Shown here: piece after piece, positions 14,072-20,350 of the stretch
Layout: each line of letters opens with the position of its first letter
Numbering within the stretch: the first letter of the stretch is position 1
NCBI GenBank assembly: GCA_900555075.1
Contig: USJO01000022.1
Coordinates: 1-20,350, forward strand
Length of the DNA stretch: 20,350 bases
Source of the DNA: an uncultured Clostridium sp.
GTDB lineage: Bacteria > Bacillota > Clostridia > TANB77 > CAG-508
Reading direction: 5' to 3'
Program-made: the position numbers and the translations under genes
The notes under the pieces: generated by a model
The model's input: only the letters and a program-made list of their open reading frames with translations
Databases searched by the model: none
What the model was told of the DNA's origin: nothing

Positions 14072-15408
14072 TGAATAATAAAAGGACTGGTGTAAAAACA
14101 AGTAGTCTTGTGCTTATAATATTATTAATAACAACTCTAATTATGCTTTTAAATATCTTTAACGAAAACTATTTTAACGGATTTGAAAAGATAGTATCTG
14201 GAAATGGAGAAGGAACAACTTTCAAAAGAGACTCAAAAGTTAAATATTCAAAAGCGAGAAGCTATAAAATAGAAAATACAGATTATAATGATGCAACATT
14301 TTGCAAGGAAATAGAGGTTGAACCAGACACACCATATAAAATAACTTGTATGGTAAAGACTGATAATGTAAAATGTAGCGAAAAAGGAGCAGATGCAGGA
14401 ATTACAATAGGATTATTTGATACAAGAGAATACTCTGAACCAATAACTGGGACTAATGATTGGCAGAAGATTGAATATATGTTTAATTCAAGAAACAGAG
14501 AAAAAGTAACAATAAGCTTTAGAATAGGAGGCAATGATGGAAAGTGCACTGGAACAGTGTGGTTTTCAGATTTGAAAGTTGAAAAGGGAACAAGAAGAAT
14601 AGATAATGAATGGAATATTGGATGTTTTATATTGAATGAATTAAACTTAAATATCGATGGAAAACAATATGATTTGAAAATGAATTTAGATGATATTGAA
14701 AATGTAAAATTAAATATGGAAAGATATAAAGAAACTTGCTACAATTTTTCAAACAAAAGACTCAATATTAATTATGATATAATTAATATTGAAACACCAA
14801 TAACAACCATTTCATACTCTGACGAATATGGCTATTATTTATCATATAGAGATATAAAAAAATTAGTATATAAAACAACTAAAGAAAGAGAATATGACCA
14901 TATATTTGTAATATGTAGGATGGAAAGTGATGATGGGAATATATCAATACCTATTAATAATAATTGGATAGGATTAGGAAGTATGGACATATACGGAATA
15001 GGATATTCACTAATTAGGATAAATAAAAATTCAAATTTACAAACATACAGATATGGAATAACGAATCAACTTCCAGAAGAAGTATATGTACATGAGTTTT
15101 TACATACTTTAGAAAGAAATACATTAGAAAATGGATATGAAACACCAGCTTTACATGATTATGAAAAATACGGATACACAGAAAACACAGAAGGCTTAAA
15201 TGAGTGGTATAAAGACTATATGAGAGGTGCCATATTAGATAAAAACACAGGTAAATATGTAGGACTTAATGATTTTGCTTTTACAACTCAACCACCCAAC
15301 AATGAAAATTTTAAATATGCGGTAGATATAGAATTCAACAGAGAACCACAAAATGTAATAGAGGAATTTTTAGCAGTTTTTGATGTAATAAAACAAAAAG
15401 TAATATAA
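14071..15408 (+). CDS. Membrane-anchored zincin-like protein with a carbohydrate-binding-like domain
   Basis: 445-aa protein, family not recognised. Residues 11-30 form one transmembrane segment, so the rest should lie outside the cell. Residues ~45-172 look like a jelly-roll carbohydrate-binding module (VEPDTPYKITCMVKTDN ... WQKIEYMF ... GTVWFSDLKVEKG, the style of CBM4/9-like domains). The C-terminal part holds an HExxH zinc motif, HEFLH at 341-345, with Glu348 and His362 as possible third ligands, and an aromatic-rich tail. This fits a surface metallopeptidase or peptidase-like adhesin. The start is at 14071, overlapping the gltX stop, with GGAGG 6 nt upstream. An in-frame ATG at 14056 lies inside gltX and was rejected. 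It sits between two tRNA-metabolism genes with no obvious functional link. Confidence 0.75.
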   Translation: MNNKRTGVKTSSLVLIILLITTLIMLLNIFNENYFNGFEKIVSGNGEGTTFKRDSKVKYSKARSYKIENTDYNDATFCKEIEVEPDTPYKITCMVKTDNVKCSEKGADAGITIGLFDTREYSEPITGTNDWQKIEYMFNSRNREKVTISFRIGGNDGKCTGTVWFSDLKVEKGTRRIDNEWNIGCFILNELNLNIDGKQYDLKMNLDDIENVKLNMERYKETCYNFSNKRLNINYDIINIETPITTISYSDEYGYYLSYRDIKKLVYKTTKEREYDHIFVICRMESDDGNISIPINNNWIGLGSMDIYGIGYSLIRINKNSNLQTYRYGITNQLPEEVYVHEFLHTLERNTLENGYETPALHDYEKYGYTENTEGLNEWYKDYMRGAILDKNTGKYVGLNDFAFTTQPPNNENFKYAVDIEFNREPQNVIEEFLAVFDVIKQKVI

Positions 15409-15430
15409 GGGTCGCCGTGCTCGGCGACTC
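15409..15430. repeat. GC-rich hairpin before queA
   Basis: GTCGCCG (15411-15417) and CGGCGAC (15422-15428) form a 7-bp stem with a TGCT loop, extended by a G-U and a G-C pair. It starts right after the stop of the zincin-like gene and is followed by A residues rather than T, so it is not a plus-strand terminator. It is related in style to 2169-2192 and 20031-20052. Confidence 0.7.
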
Positions 15431-15456
15431 AAAAAATGTGTATGAAAGGAAAGATT

Positions 15457-16488
15457 ATGAAAGTATCAGATTTTAATTACGAGCTACCAAAAGAATTAAT
15501 AGCACAACATCCACTAAAGAAAAGAGATGAATCTCGACTAATGGTGTTAAATAGAGATACAAAAAAAATAGAGAATAAAACATTTAAAGATATAATAGAT
15601 TACTTAGAACCAGGAGATTGCCTAGTAAGGAATAATACTAAAGTAATACCTGCTAGGTTATATGGAAAAATAATAGGCAAAGAAAGTCAAAAGCCAGTAG
15701 AATTTTTATTACTAAAACAATTAGAAAATAACAATTGGGAGGTAATGGTAAGACCAGGAAAAAAACTAAGAAGCGGTGCAAAAGTAGAATTCGGAGAGGG
15801 GTTACTCAAAGCGGAAATATTGGAAGTGTTAGAAAATGGAAATAGAAAAGTCCATTTTGAATATAATGGCATATTTAATGAAATTCTGGACCAAATAGGT
15901 CTTATGCCACTTCCACCATACATAACAGAAACACTAAAAGAAAAAGATAGATATCAAACAGTATATGCAAAATATGAAGGCTCAGCAGCAGCACCAACAG
16001 CCGGATTGCATTTTACCAATGAACTATTAGAAAAAATAAAAGCAAAAGGTGTAGAAATAGCAAATGTAACCTTACATGTGGGAATAGGAACTTTTAGACC
16101 TGTAAAAGTAGAAAACATAGAAGAACATAAAATGCACACAGAACACTTTTATATAAAGCAAGAAGATGCAGAAAAAATAAACAAAGCCAAAAGAGAAGGA
16201 CACAAAATAATAGCAGTTGGTACAACCTCTTGTAGAGTACTTGAAACAATTGCAAATGAAAAAGGAGAGCTAAAAGAAACAGAAGGAGATACGAACATAT
16301 TTATCTATCCAGGATATAAATTTAAATGTATTGATAGATTAATAACAAATTTCCATTTACCAGAATCAACTTTAATAATGCTAGTATCAAGCTTAGCAAC
16401 AAAAGAATTTATAATGGAAGCATACAACAAAGCAGTCCAAGAAAAATATAGATTTTTTAGTTTTGGAGATGCAATGCTAATATTATAA
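15457..16488 (+). CDS. queA: S-adenosylmethionine:tRNA ribosyltransferase-isomerase
   Basis: 343-aa QueA, which moves the ribose of SAM to preQ1 at tRNA position 34 to make epoxyqueuosine. The protein spans the full family length, with MKVSDFNYELP at the start, the hallmark PTAGLHF at residues 180-186, and conserved HVGIGTFRPVKVE and TNFHLPESTLIMLVS stretches. The start at 15457 has AAAGGA 6 nt upstream; an in-frame ATG at 15436 would add seven residues and has no Shine-Dalgarno. It is separated by 48 nt and a hairpin from the previous gene. It is the second wobble-base modification locus in this window besides trmR/U32. Confidence 0.97.
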   Translation: MKVSDFNYELPKELIAQHPLKKRDESRLMVLNRDTKKIENKTFKDIIDYLEPGDCLVRNNTKVIPARLYGKIIGKESQKPVEFLLLKQLENNNWEVMVRPGKKLRSGAKVEFGEGLLKAEILEVLENGNRKVHFEYNGIFNEILDQIGLMPLPPYITETLKEKDRYQTVYAKYEGSAAAPTAGLHFTNELLEKIKAKGVEIANVTLHVGIGTFRPVKVENIEEHKMHTEHFYIKQEDAEKINKAKREGHKIIAVGTTSCRVLETIANEKGELKETEGDTNIFIYPGYKFKCIDRLITNFHLPESTLIMLVSSLATKEFIMEAYNKAVQEKYRFFSFGDAMLIL

Positions 16489-16595
16489 TCAAAAACAAAC
16501 ATATATGATGTAAATGTGACCAAAACGGACTCTGTTCTTAAGTACTTTAAATAAATAAAATTGCATCATAAAATTGGATTTTTTTAGAAAAACTG

Positions 16596-16625
16596 TTGAC
16601 GCTCTACTAATATAAGTGGTATAAT
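16596..16625 (+). promoter_or_regulatory. Promoter of the str operon
   Basis: TTGACG at 16596-16601, an 18-base spacer and TATAAT at 16620-16625. It lies 39 nt before rpsL and shows the operon has its own strong promoter. The preceding 107 nt after queA hold no gene and no clear terminator. Confidence 0.8.
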
Positions 16626-16663
16626 ATATAACGTTAATGTTTATTTTCAGGAGGTGAAAAATA

Positions 16664-17077
16664 GTGCCAACAATTAATCAATTAGTAAGAAAAGGTAGAA
16701 AAACATCAACTACAAAATCAACAGCTCCAGCTTTACAAAAAGGATTTAATTCAAAGTTGAATAGACAAACAAATGCTAGATCACCACAAAAAAGAGGAGT
16801 ATGTACAGTAGTAAAAACAGTTACACCTAAAAAACCAAACTCAGCTTTAAGAAAAGTTGCAAGGGTTAGACTATCAAATGGATATGAAGTAACATCATAT
16901 ATTCCAGGAATAGGACACAACTTACAAGAGCACAGTGTTGTTTTAATAAGAGGTGGAAGGGTAAAAGATATTCCAGGTGTTAGATACCACATTATTAGAG
17001 GTACATTAGATACAGCAGGTGTTAAAGACAGAATGCAAGCTAGATCTAAGTACGGTGCAAAGAGACCAAAAAAATAA
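16664..17077 (+). CDS. rpsL: 30S ribosomal protein S12
   Basis: 137-aa S12, at the decoding center. Its N-terminal region (residues 10-44) carries the extra loop found in many Gram-positive S12 proteins. The conserved TPKKPNSALRK is at 54-64 and GRVKDIPGVRYH at 98-109. The two lysines whose mutation gives streptomycin resistance are unmutated (Lys56 and Lys101, equivalent to E. coli Lys42 and Lys87). The start codon is GTG, fixed by AGGAGGTG at 16650-16657. It is the first gene of the str operon. A 220-nt spacer, unusually long, separates it from rpsG. Confidence 0.98.
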   Translation: MPTINQLVRKGRKTSTTKSTAPALQKGFNSKLNRQTNARSPQKRGVCTVVKTVTPKKPNSALRKVARVRLSNGYEVTSYIPGIGHNLQEHSVVLIRGGRVKDIPGVRYHIIRGTLDTAGVKDRMQARSKYGAKRPKK

Positions 17078-17145
17078 AAAAATCTATGATTTTTTAAGAA
17101 GTGTTAATGAAGATATGTAATAAATTTATATAGATAAATTAGAAG

Positions 17146-17208
17146 TCTGATACCCGATATCCGAAATCTAAAATCTGATATTCAATTTCTGACTTCCGAC
17201 ATCCGAGT
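17146..17208 (+). repeat. Nine degenerate heptamers in exact register (rpsL-rpsG spacer)
   Basis: From 17146 to 17208 the sequence divides into nine consecutive 7-base units with no slip. Examples are TCTGATA, TCCGAAA, TCTAAAA and TCCGACA; the consensus is about TCYGAYA. It resembles the degenerate heptamer arrays known as STRR in cyanobacteria. It is noncoding and lies between two ribosomal protein genes. A related array occurs before tuf. Confidence 0.75.
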
Positions 17209-17242
17209 TAGCACTGACTGAAGTAAGAACTTCAGAGTAACT
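17206..17242 (+). promoter_or_regulatory. Stem-loop upstream of rpsG
   Basis: AGTTA (17206-17210) pairs with TAACT (17238-17242), and the inner CTGAAGT (17218-17224) pairs with ACTTCAG (17229-17235) around AAGA, giving a two-part stem with an internal loop. In E. coli, S7 represses its operon by binding the rpsL-rpsG spacer. A similar role here is inference from position and structure only. Confidence 0.5.
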
Positions 17243-17297
17243 TTGATATTTTTTTCAAGTAAAATATCTATTATTAAAATAAAAGGAGTGAAGAAAA

Positions 17298-17768
17298 GTG
17301 CCAAGAAGAGGATATATAGCAAAAAGGGATGTTTTACCAGATCCAATATATAATAGTAAAATAGTTACAAAACTAATAAACAATATTATGTTAGATGGTA
17401 AAAAAACAGTTGCTCAAAAAATAGTTTATGATGCATTTGATATAGTAAAGACAAAAGAAAATAAAGATGCATTAGAAGTTTTTGAAACAGCTCTTAACAA
17501 TATAATGCCTGTCCTTGAAGTTAAAGCAAGAAGAGTAGGTGGAGCAACATACCAAGTTCCAATCGAAATAAGACCAGAAAGAAGACAAACTTTAGGATTA
17601 AGATGGCTTGTAATATATGCTAGAAATAGACATGAAAAAACAATGGCCGAAAAATTAGCAGGTGAATTAATTGATGCTGTTAATATGACAGGTGGAGCAG
17701 TTAAGAAGAAAGAAGAAACACATAGAATGGCAGAAGCAAATAAGGCTTTCGCACATTATAAATGGTAA
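17298..17768 (+). CDS. rpsG: 30S ribosomal protein S7
   Basis: 156-aa S7, the primary binder of the 16S rRNA 3' domain, which nucleates the 30S head. Length matches the bacterial norm. Conserved MPRRGYIAKRDVLPDPIY, ARRVGGATYQVPIEIRP and the C-terminal AEANKAFAHYKW are present. The start codon is GTG, with AAGGAG at 17283-17288 nine nt upstream. Middle gene of the str operon. Confidence 0.98.
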   Translation: MPRRGYIAKRDVLPDPIYNSKIVTKLINNIMLDGKKTVAQKIVYDAFDIVKTKENKDALEVFETALNNIMPVLEVKARRVGGATYQVPIEIRPERRQTLGLRWLVIYARNRHEKTMAEKLAGELIDAVNMTGGAVKKKEETHRMAEANKAFAHYKW

Positions 17769-17775
17769 AAATCGA

Positions 17776-17882
17776 TTTATCAAAAGTAAGTTATGCTAAA
17801 AACAAGAAAATTTTTGCGACATACATTTGTATAGTTTTAAAAATTTTTACTTGCTTTTCTAGAATTACTTGGTTTTGATAAA
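17776..17882 (+). repeat. Long-range inverted repeat in the rpsG-fusA spacer
   Basis: TTTATCAAAA (17776-17785) and TTTTGATAAA (17873-17882) are exact inverted copies; after a 2-nt mismatch AAGT and ACTT also pair. The arms bracket almost the whole 153-nt spacer and end 25 nt before the fusA Shine-Dalgarno (AGGAGG at 17908-17913). A closed stem could loop out the spacer. Function unknown. Confidence 0.5.
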
Positions 17883-17921
17883 AATTAAGAAATAATAAAA
17901 ATAAAATAGGAGGAAAAATTA

Positions 17922-20006
17922 ATGGCAGGTAGAGAATTTCCATTAGAAAGAACAAGAAATATTGGAATAATGGCTCATATTGACGCGGGAAAAACTACTA
18001 CTACAGAAAGAATTCTTTTCTATACAGGTAGAACACATAAAATAGGAGAAGTTCACGAAGGTGCTGCTACTATGGACTGGATGGAACAAGAACAAGAAAG
18101 AGGTATAACAATTACTTCTGCTGCTACAACTTGTCACTGGTTAAATCATAGAATAAATATAATTGATACTCCAGGTCATGTTGATTTTACAGTTGAAGTT
18201 GAGAGATCTTTAAGAGTTTTAGATGGTTCTGTAACAGTATTTTGCGCTAAAGGTGGAGTTCAACCACAATCAGAAACAGTTTGGAGACAAGCTGATAAGT
18301 ACCAAGTACCAAGAATGGCATATGTAAATAAAATGGATACAACAGGTGCAGATTTCTACGGATGTGTAGAGCAAATGAGAAACAGGTTAAATGCAAATGC
18401 TATTCCAGTAGAAATACCAGTTGGTAGCGAAGATTCTTTTAAAGGAATAGTTGACTTAATCAAAATGAGGGCATTTATTCATAAAGATGACTTAGGAAAA
18501 GTTATCGAAGAAACGGACATACCAGAGGATTTAAAAGAAACTGCTGAAAAATACAGAGCAGAAATGATAGAAGCTGCAGCAGAACAAGATGATGAATTAA
18601 TGATGAAATATTTAGAAGGTGAAGAACTTTCTGAAGACGAAATCAAAAAAGGTTTAAGAATTGGTACAATAGCAAATAAAATAGTACCAGTTTGTTGCGG
18701 TTCATCATATAAAAATAAAGGTGTTCAAGAATTACTAAATTATATAGTAGCATTTATGCCATCACCATTAGATGTACCACACATTAAAGGTGTTGATTTA
18801 GATGGTAATGAAGTAGAAAGAAAAACATCTGATTCTGAACCATTTGCAGCATTAGCATTTAAAATTGCAACAGACCCATTTGTTGGAAAGCTATGTTTCT
18901 TTAGAGTTTATTCAGGAACATTAGAGTCTGGTTCAACAGTATTAAATGCAAATAAAGACAAAAAAGAAAGAATAGGAAGAATTCTTCAAATGCATGCAAA
19001 CCATAGAGAAGACATAGATAAAGTATATTCAGGAGACATAGCAGCAGCAGTTGGACTAAAAGATGTAACAACAGGTGATACATTATGTGATATAGATCAT
19101 CCAGTGGTACTAGAATCTATGGAATTCCCAGAACCAGTTATAGAAATAGCAATTGAACCAAAAGATAAAGTTGCTCAAGAGAAAATGGGTATAGCTTTAG
19201 CAAAACTAGCCGAAGAGGATCCAACATTTAAAACATATACGAATCATGAAACAGGTCAAACAATAATTGCAGGTATGGGAGAACTACACTTAGACATCAT
19301 AGTAGACAGACTAAAAAGAGAATTTAAAGTTGAATGTAATGTAGGTAAACCACAAGTTTCTTACAAAGAAACAATTAGAAACAAAGTAAGAGTAGAAGGA
19401 AAATTCATTCGTCAATCTGGTGGACGCGGACAATATGGACACGTATGGATTGAATTAGAACCATTAGAGCCAGGTAAAGGAATTGAATTTGAAAGCAAAA
19501 TTGTTGGTGGAGTTGTTCCAAAAGAATATGTAAAACCAACAGAAGAAGGTATTCGTGAAGCAGCAGAAAGCGGAATACTAGCAGGTTATCCAGTTATAGA
19601 CTTTAAAGCAACATTAGTTGATGGTTCATACCATGATGTTGACTCATCAGAAATGGCTTTCAAAATAGCTGGTTCAATGGCCTTCAAAGAAGGCTGTAAA
19701 CAAGCAAAATCAGTTATACTAGAACCAATAATGAAAGTAGAAATAACAGTTCCAGAAGAATATATGGGAGATGTTATTGGAGACGTAAATTCAAGACGTG
19801 GAAAAATGGAAGGTATGGAAGCAAGAAACGGAATGCAAATAATAAGAGCATTCATACCACTATCAGAAATGTTTGGATATGCAACAGACTTGCGTTCAAA
19901 AACACAAGGTAGAGGAACATATGCAATGGAACCATCTCATTATGAAGAAGTTCCAAAATCAATACTTGAAACTATTGTAGCATCAAGAGCAAAAAAAGAA
20001 GAATAG
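17922..20006 (+). CDS. fusA: Translation elongation factor G
   Basis: 694-aa EF-G, the GTPase that drives translocation and, with RRF, ribosome recycling. GTPase motifs: AHIDAGKT at residues 18-25, RGITI at 60-64, DTPGHVDF at 82-89 and NKMD at 136-139. The EF-G-specific G' insert, domain II, and domains III-V (ending EVPKSILETIVASRAKKEE) are complete. Length is typical. The ATG has AGGAGG 8 nt upstream. It is the only gene in the window that ends in TAG. It sits in the canonical rpsL-rpsG-fusA-tuf order. Confidence 0.98.
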   Translation: MAGREFPLERTRNIGIMAHIDAGKTTTTERILFYTGRTHKIGEVHEGAATMDWMEQEQERGITITSAATTCHWLNHRINIIDTPGHVDFTVEVERSLRVLDGSVTVFCAKGGVQPQSETVWRQADKYQVPRMAYVNKMDTTGADFYGCVEQMRNRLNANAIPVEIPVGSEDSFKGIVDLIKMRAFIHKDDLGKVIEETDIPEDLKETAEKYRAEMIEAAAEQDDELMMKYLEGEELSEDEIKKGLRIGTIANKIVPVCCGSSYKNKGVQELLNYIVAFMPSPLDVPHIKGVDLDGNEVERKTSDSEPFAALAFKIATDPFVGKLCFFRVYSGTLESGSTVLNANKDKKERIGRILQMHANHREDIDKVYSGDIAAAVGLKDVTTGDTLCDIDHPVVLESMEFPEPVIEIAIEPKDKVAQEKMGIALAKLAEEDPTFKTYTNHETGQTIIAGMGELHLDIIVDRLKREFKVECNVGKPQVSYKETIRNKVRVEGKFIRQSGGRGQYGHVWIELEPLEPGKGIEFESKIVGGVVPKEYVKPTEEGIREAAESGILAGYPVIDFKATLVDGSYHDVDSSEMAFKIAGSMAFKEGCKQAKSVILEPIMKVEITVPEEYMGDVIGDVNSRRGKMEGMEARNGMQIIRAFIPLSEMFGYATDLRSKTQGRGTYAMEPSHYEEVPKSILETIVASRAKKEE

Positions 20007-20030
20007 AATATTGATTTAAAAGAACGTATT

Positions 20031-20052
20031 GGTAGACCCTCGTGCGTCTGCC
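20031..20052. repeat. GC-rich hairpin after fusA
   Basis: GGTAGAC (20031-20037) pairs with GTCTGCC (20046-20052), with one G-U pair and an 8-base loop. Read on the minus strand it begins TAGGGCAGAC, close to the TAGGGGCGGAC of the rpsB-tsf hairpin. The differences from the 2169-2192 arm are kept base-paired through a G-U, which fits a shared palindromic repeat family. Confidence 0.6.
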
Positions 20053-20095
20053 CTAAAATAAAAAATAACAATATTACAAACAAAAATAAAAAAAA

Positions 20096-20147
20096 TGCAA
20101 TAAACCTATTGCAAAAAAAGCAAAATTGTTATAAAATAGCAATTGCT
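20096..20147. repeat. Two adjacent stem-loops in the fusA-tuf spacer
   Basis: The first is TGCAATA/TATTGCA (20096-20102 with 20107-20113), loop AACC. On the minus strand it is followed by a T-run, so it could stop antisense transcription. The second is AATTGTTAT/ATAGCAATT (20124-20132 with 20136-20144), a 9-bp stem with one G-U, extended by AGC/GCT across a two-base bulge. Either could attenuate or stabilise the fusA-tuf mRNA. Confidence 0.55.
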
Positions 20148-20177
20148 AAAAAGTTATTAAATTTAAAAAAATATATA

Positions 20178-20242
20178 GGAATTAGAATGGAAATAAGAAT
20201 TATTAATTCCAAATTCCAAAATCAAAATTCTAAATTCCAATT
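20178..20242 (+). repeat. Heptamer array and inverted repeat in the tuf leader
   Basis: 20208-20242 divides into five 7-base units in register, such as TCCAAAT, TCTAAAT and TCCAATT, with consensus TCYAAAT. GGAATTAGAAT at 20178-20188 is the inverted copy, with one bulge, of ATTCTAAATTCC at 20227-20238, so the array can fold back on upstream sequence. The array ends two bases before the tuf Shine-Dalgarno at 20245-20251. Confidence 0.6.
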
Positions 20243-20259
20243 TGAAGGAGGATTTTTAA

Positions 20260-20350
20260 ATGGCAAAGGAAAAATTTGAAAGAACCAAACCACACGTTAA
20301 CATTGGTACAATTGGTCACGTTGACCATGGTAAAACAACAACAACAGCAG
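20260..20350 (+). CDS. tuf: Translation elongation factor Tu (5' end only)
   Basis: The first 30 codons are present and the rest runs past the window end. The sequence MAKEKFERTKPHVNIGTIGH, continuing into VDHGKTTTTA, is the universal EF-Tu start with the P-loop GHVDHGKT at residues 19-26. AAGGAGG at 20245-20251 lies 8 nt upstream of the ATG. Last gene of the str operon; EF-Ts, its exchange factor, is at 2226-3104. No clear separate promoter was seen in the 253-nt gap. Confidence 0.97.
   Translation, partial: MAKEKFERTKPHVNIGTIGHVDHGKTTTTA

Noticed and set aside
15436..15456. Earlier in-frame ATG for queA
   Set aside because: Seven extra residues, no Shine-Dalgarno; QueA normally begins MKVSDF.
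16489..16595. Terminator after queA
   Set aside because: Only a weak 7-bp distant pairing (TATGATG/CATCATA) and an isolated T-run; no proper hairpin plus T-tract.
16664..17077. Possible streptomycin-resistance allele of S12
   Set aside because: Both resistance lysines are present in their wild-type context.
17146..17208. CRISPR array
   Set aside because: The period is 7 bases with no repeat-spacer structure.

Overview
The window reads as chromosomal DNA of a low-GC Gram-positive bacterium, most likely a member of the Clostridia. Reasons: A/T-rich codons, AGGAGG-type ribosome binding sites on nearly every gene, TAA as the dominant stop codon, TTGACA/TATAAT promoters, an S12 protein with the extra N-terminal loop common in Gram-positives, and TypA, TrmR/U32, GltX and VanW proteins of Firmicute type. 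No rRNA, tRNA or CRISPR array was found. No gene-free stretch exceeds 300 bases.

Layout. (1) 1-1193: an ISNCY/IS1202-like insertion sequence on the minus strand whose transposase has lost about 100 internal residues. (2) 1226-9085, plus strand: rpsB-tsf behind a consensus promoter, then typA, then trmR-trhP-like U32 protein-topA. This block covers ribosome assembly, elongation, wobble-uridine tRNA modification and DNA supercoiling. (3) 9086-11010, minus strand: a VanW-domain lipoprotein and a D-Ala-D-Ala carboxypeptidase (cell wall), convergent with topA across a bidirectional terminator. (4) 11099-16488, plus strand: a compact run of a 60-aa membrane protein, a NahK-like sugar kinase/phosphotransferase, gltX, a membrane-anchored zincin-like protein and queA, with two start/stop overlaps. 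(5) 16596-20350: the str operon rpsL-rpsG-fusA-tuf (tuf cut by the window end), with its own promoter, no rpoBC upstream, and unusually long structured intergenic spacers.

The most interesting signal is in the carboxypeptidase gene (9086-10308, minus). It can only be read as a normal 406-aa secreted PBP5-type enzyme if the ribosome shifts +1 twice. Both shift points have the same form: a Leu codon, then CGG, then a stop codon in the original frame (CGG TAA and CGG TGA), and in both the +1 frame continues with a Gly codon (GGT). Reading all other genes by eye (about 5,800 codons), I found no other in-frame CGG. This suggests that CGG may be an unassigned, hungry or quadruplet-decoded codon used for +1 recoding. 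Two frameshift mutations or assembly errors remain the alternative.

Second-tier signals are two arrays of degenerate heptamers with a shared consensus (TCYRAWW) in the str operon spacers, three related GC-rich palindromes next to genes, and long inverted repeats in the rpsL-rpsG, rpsG-fusA and fusA-tuf gaps that may be regulatory RNA structures.
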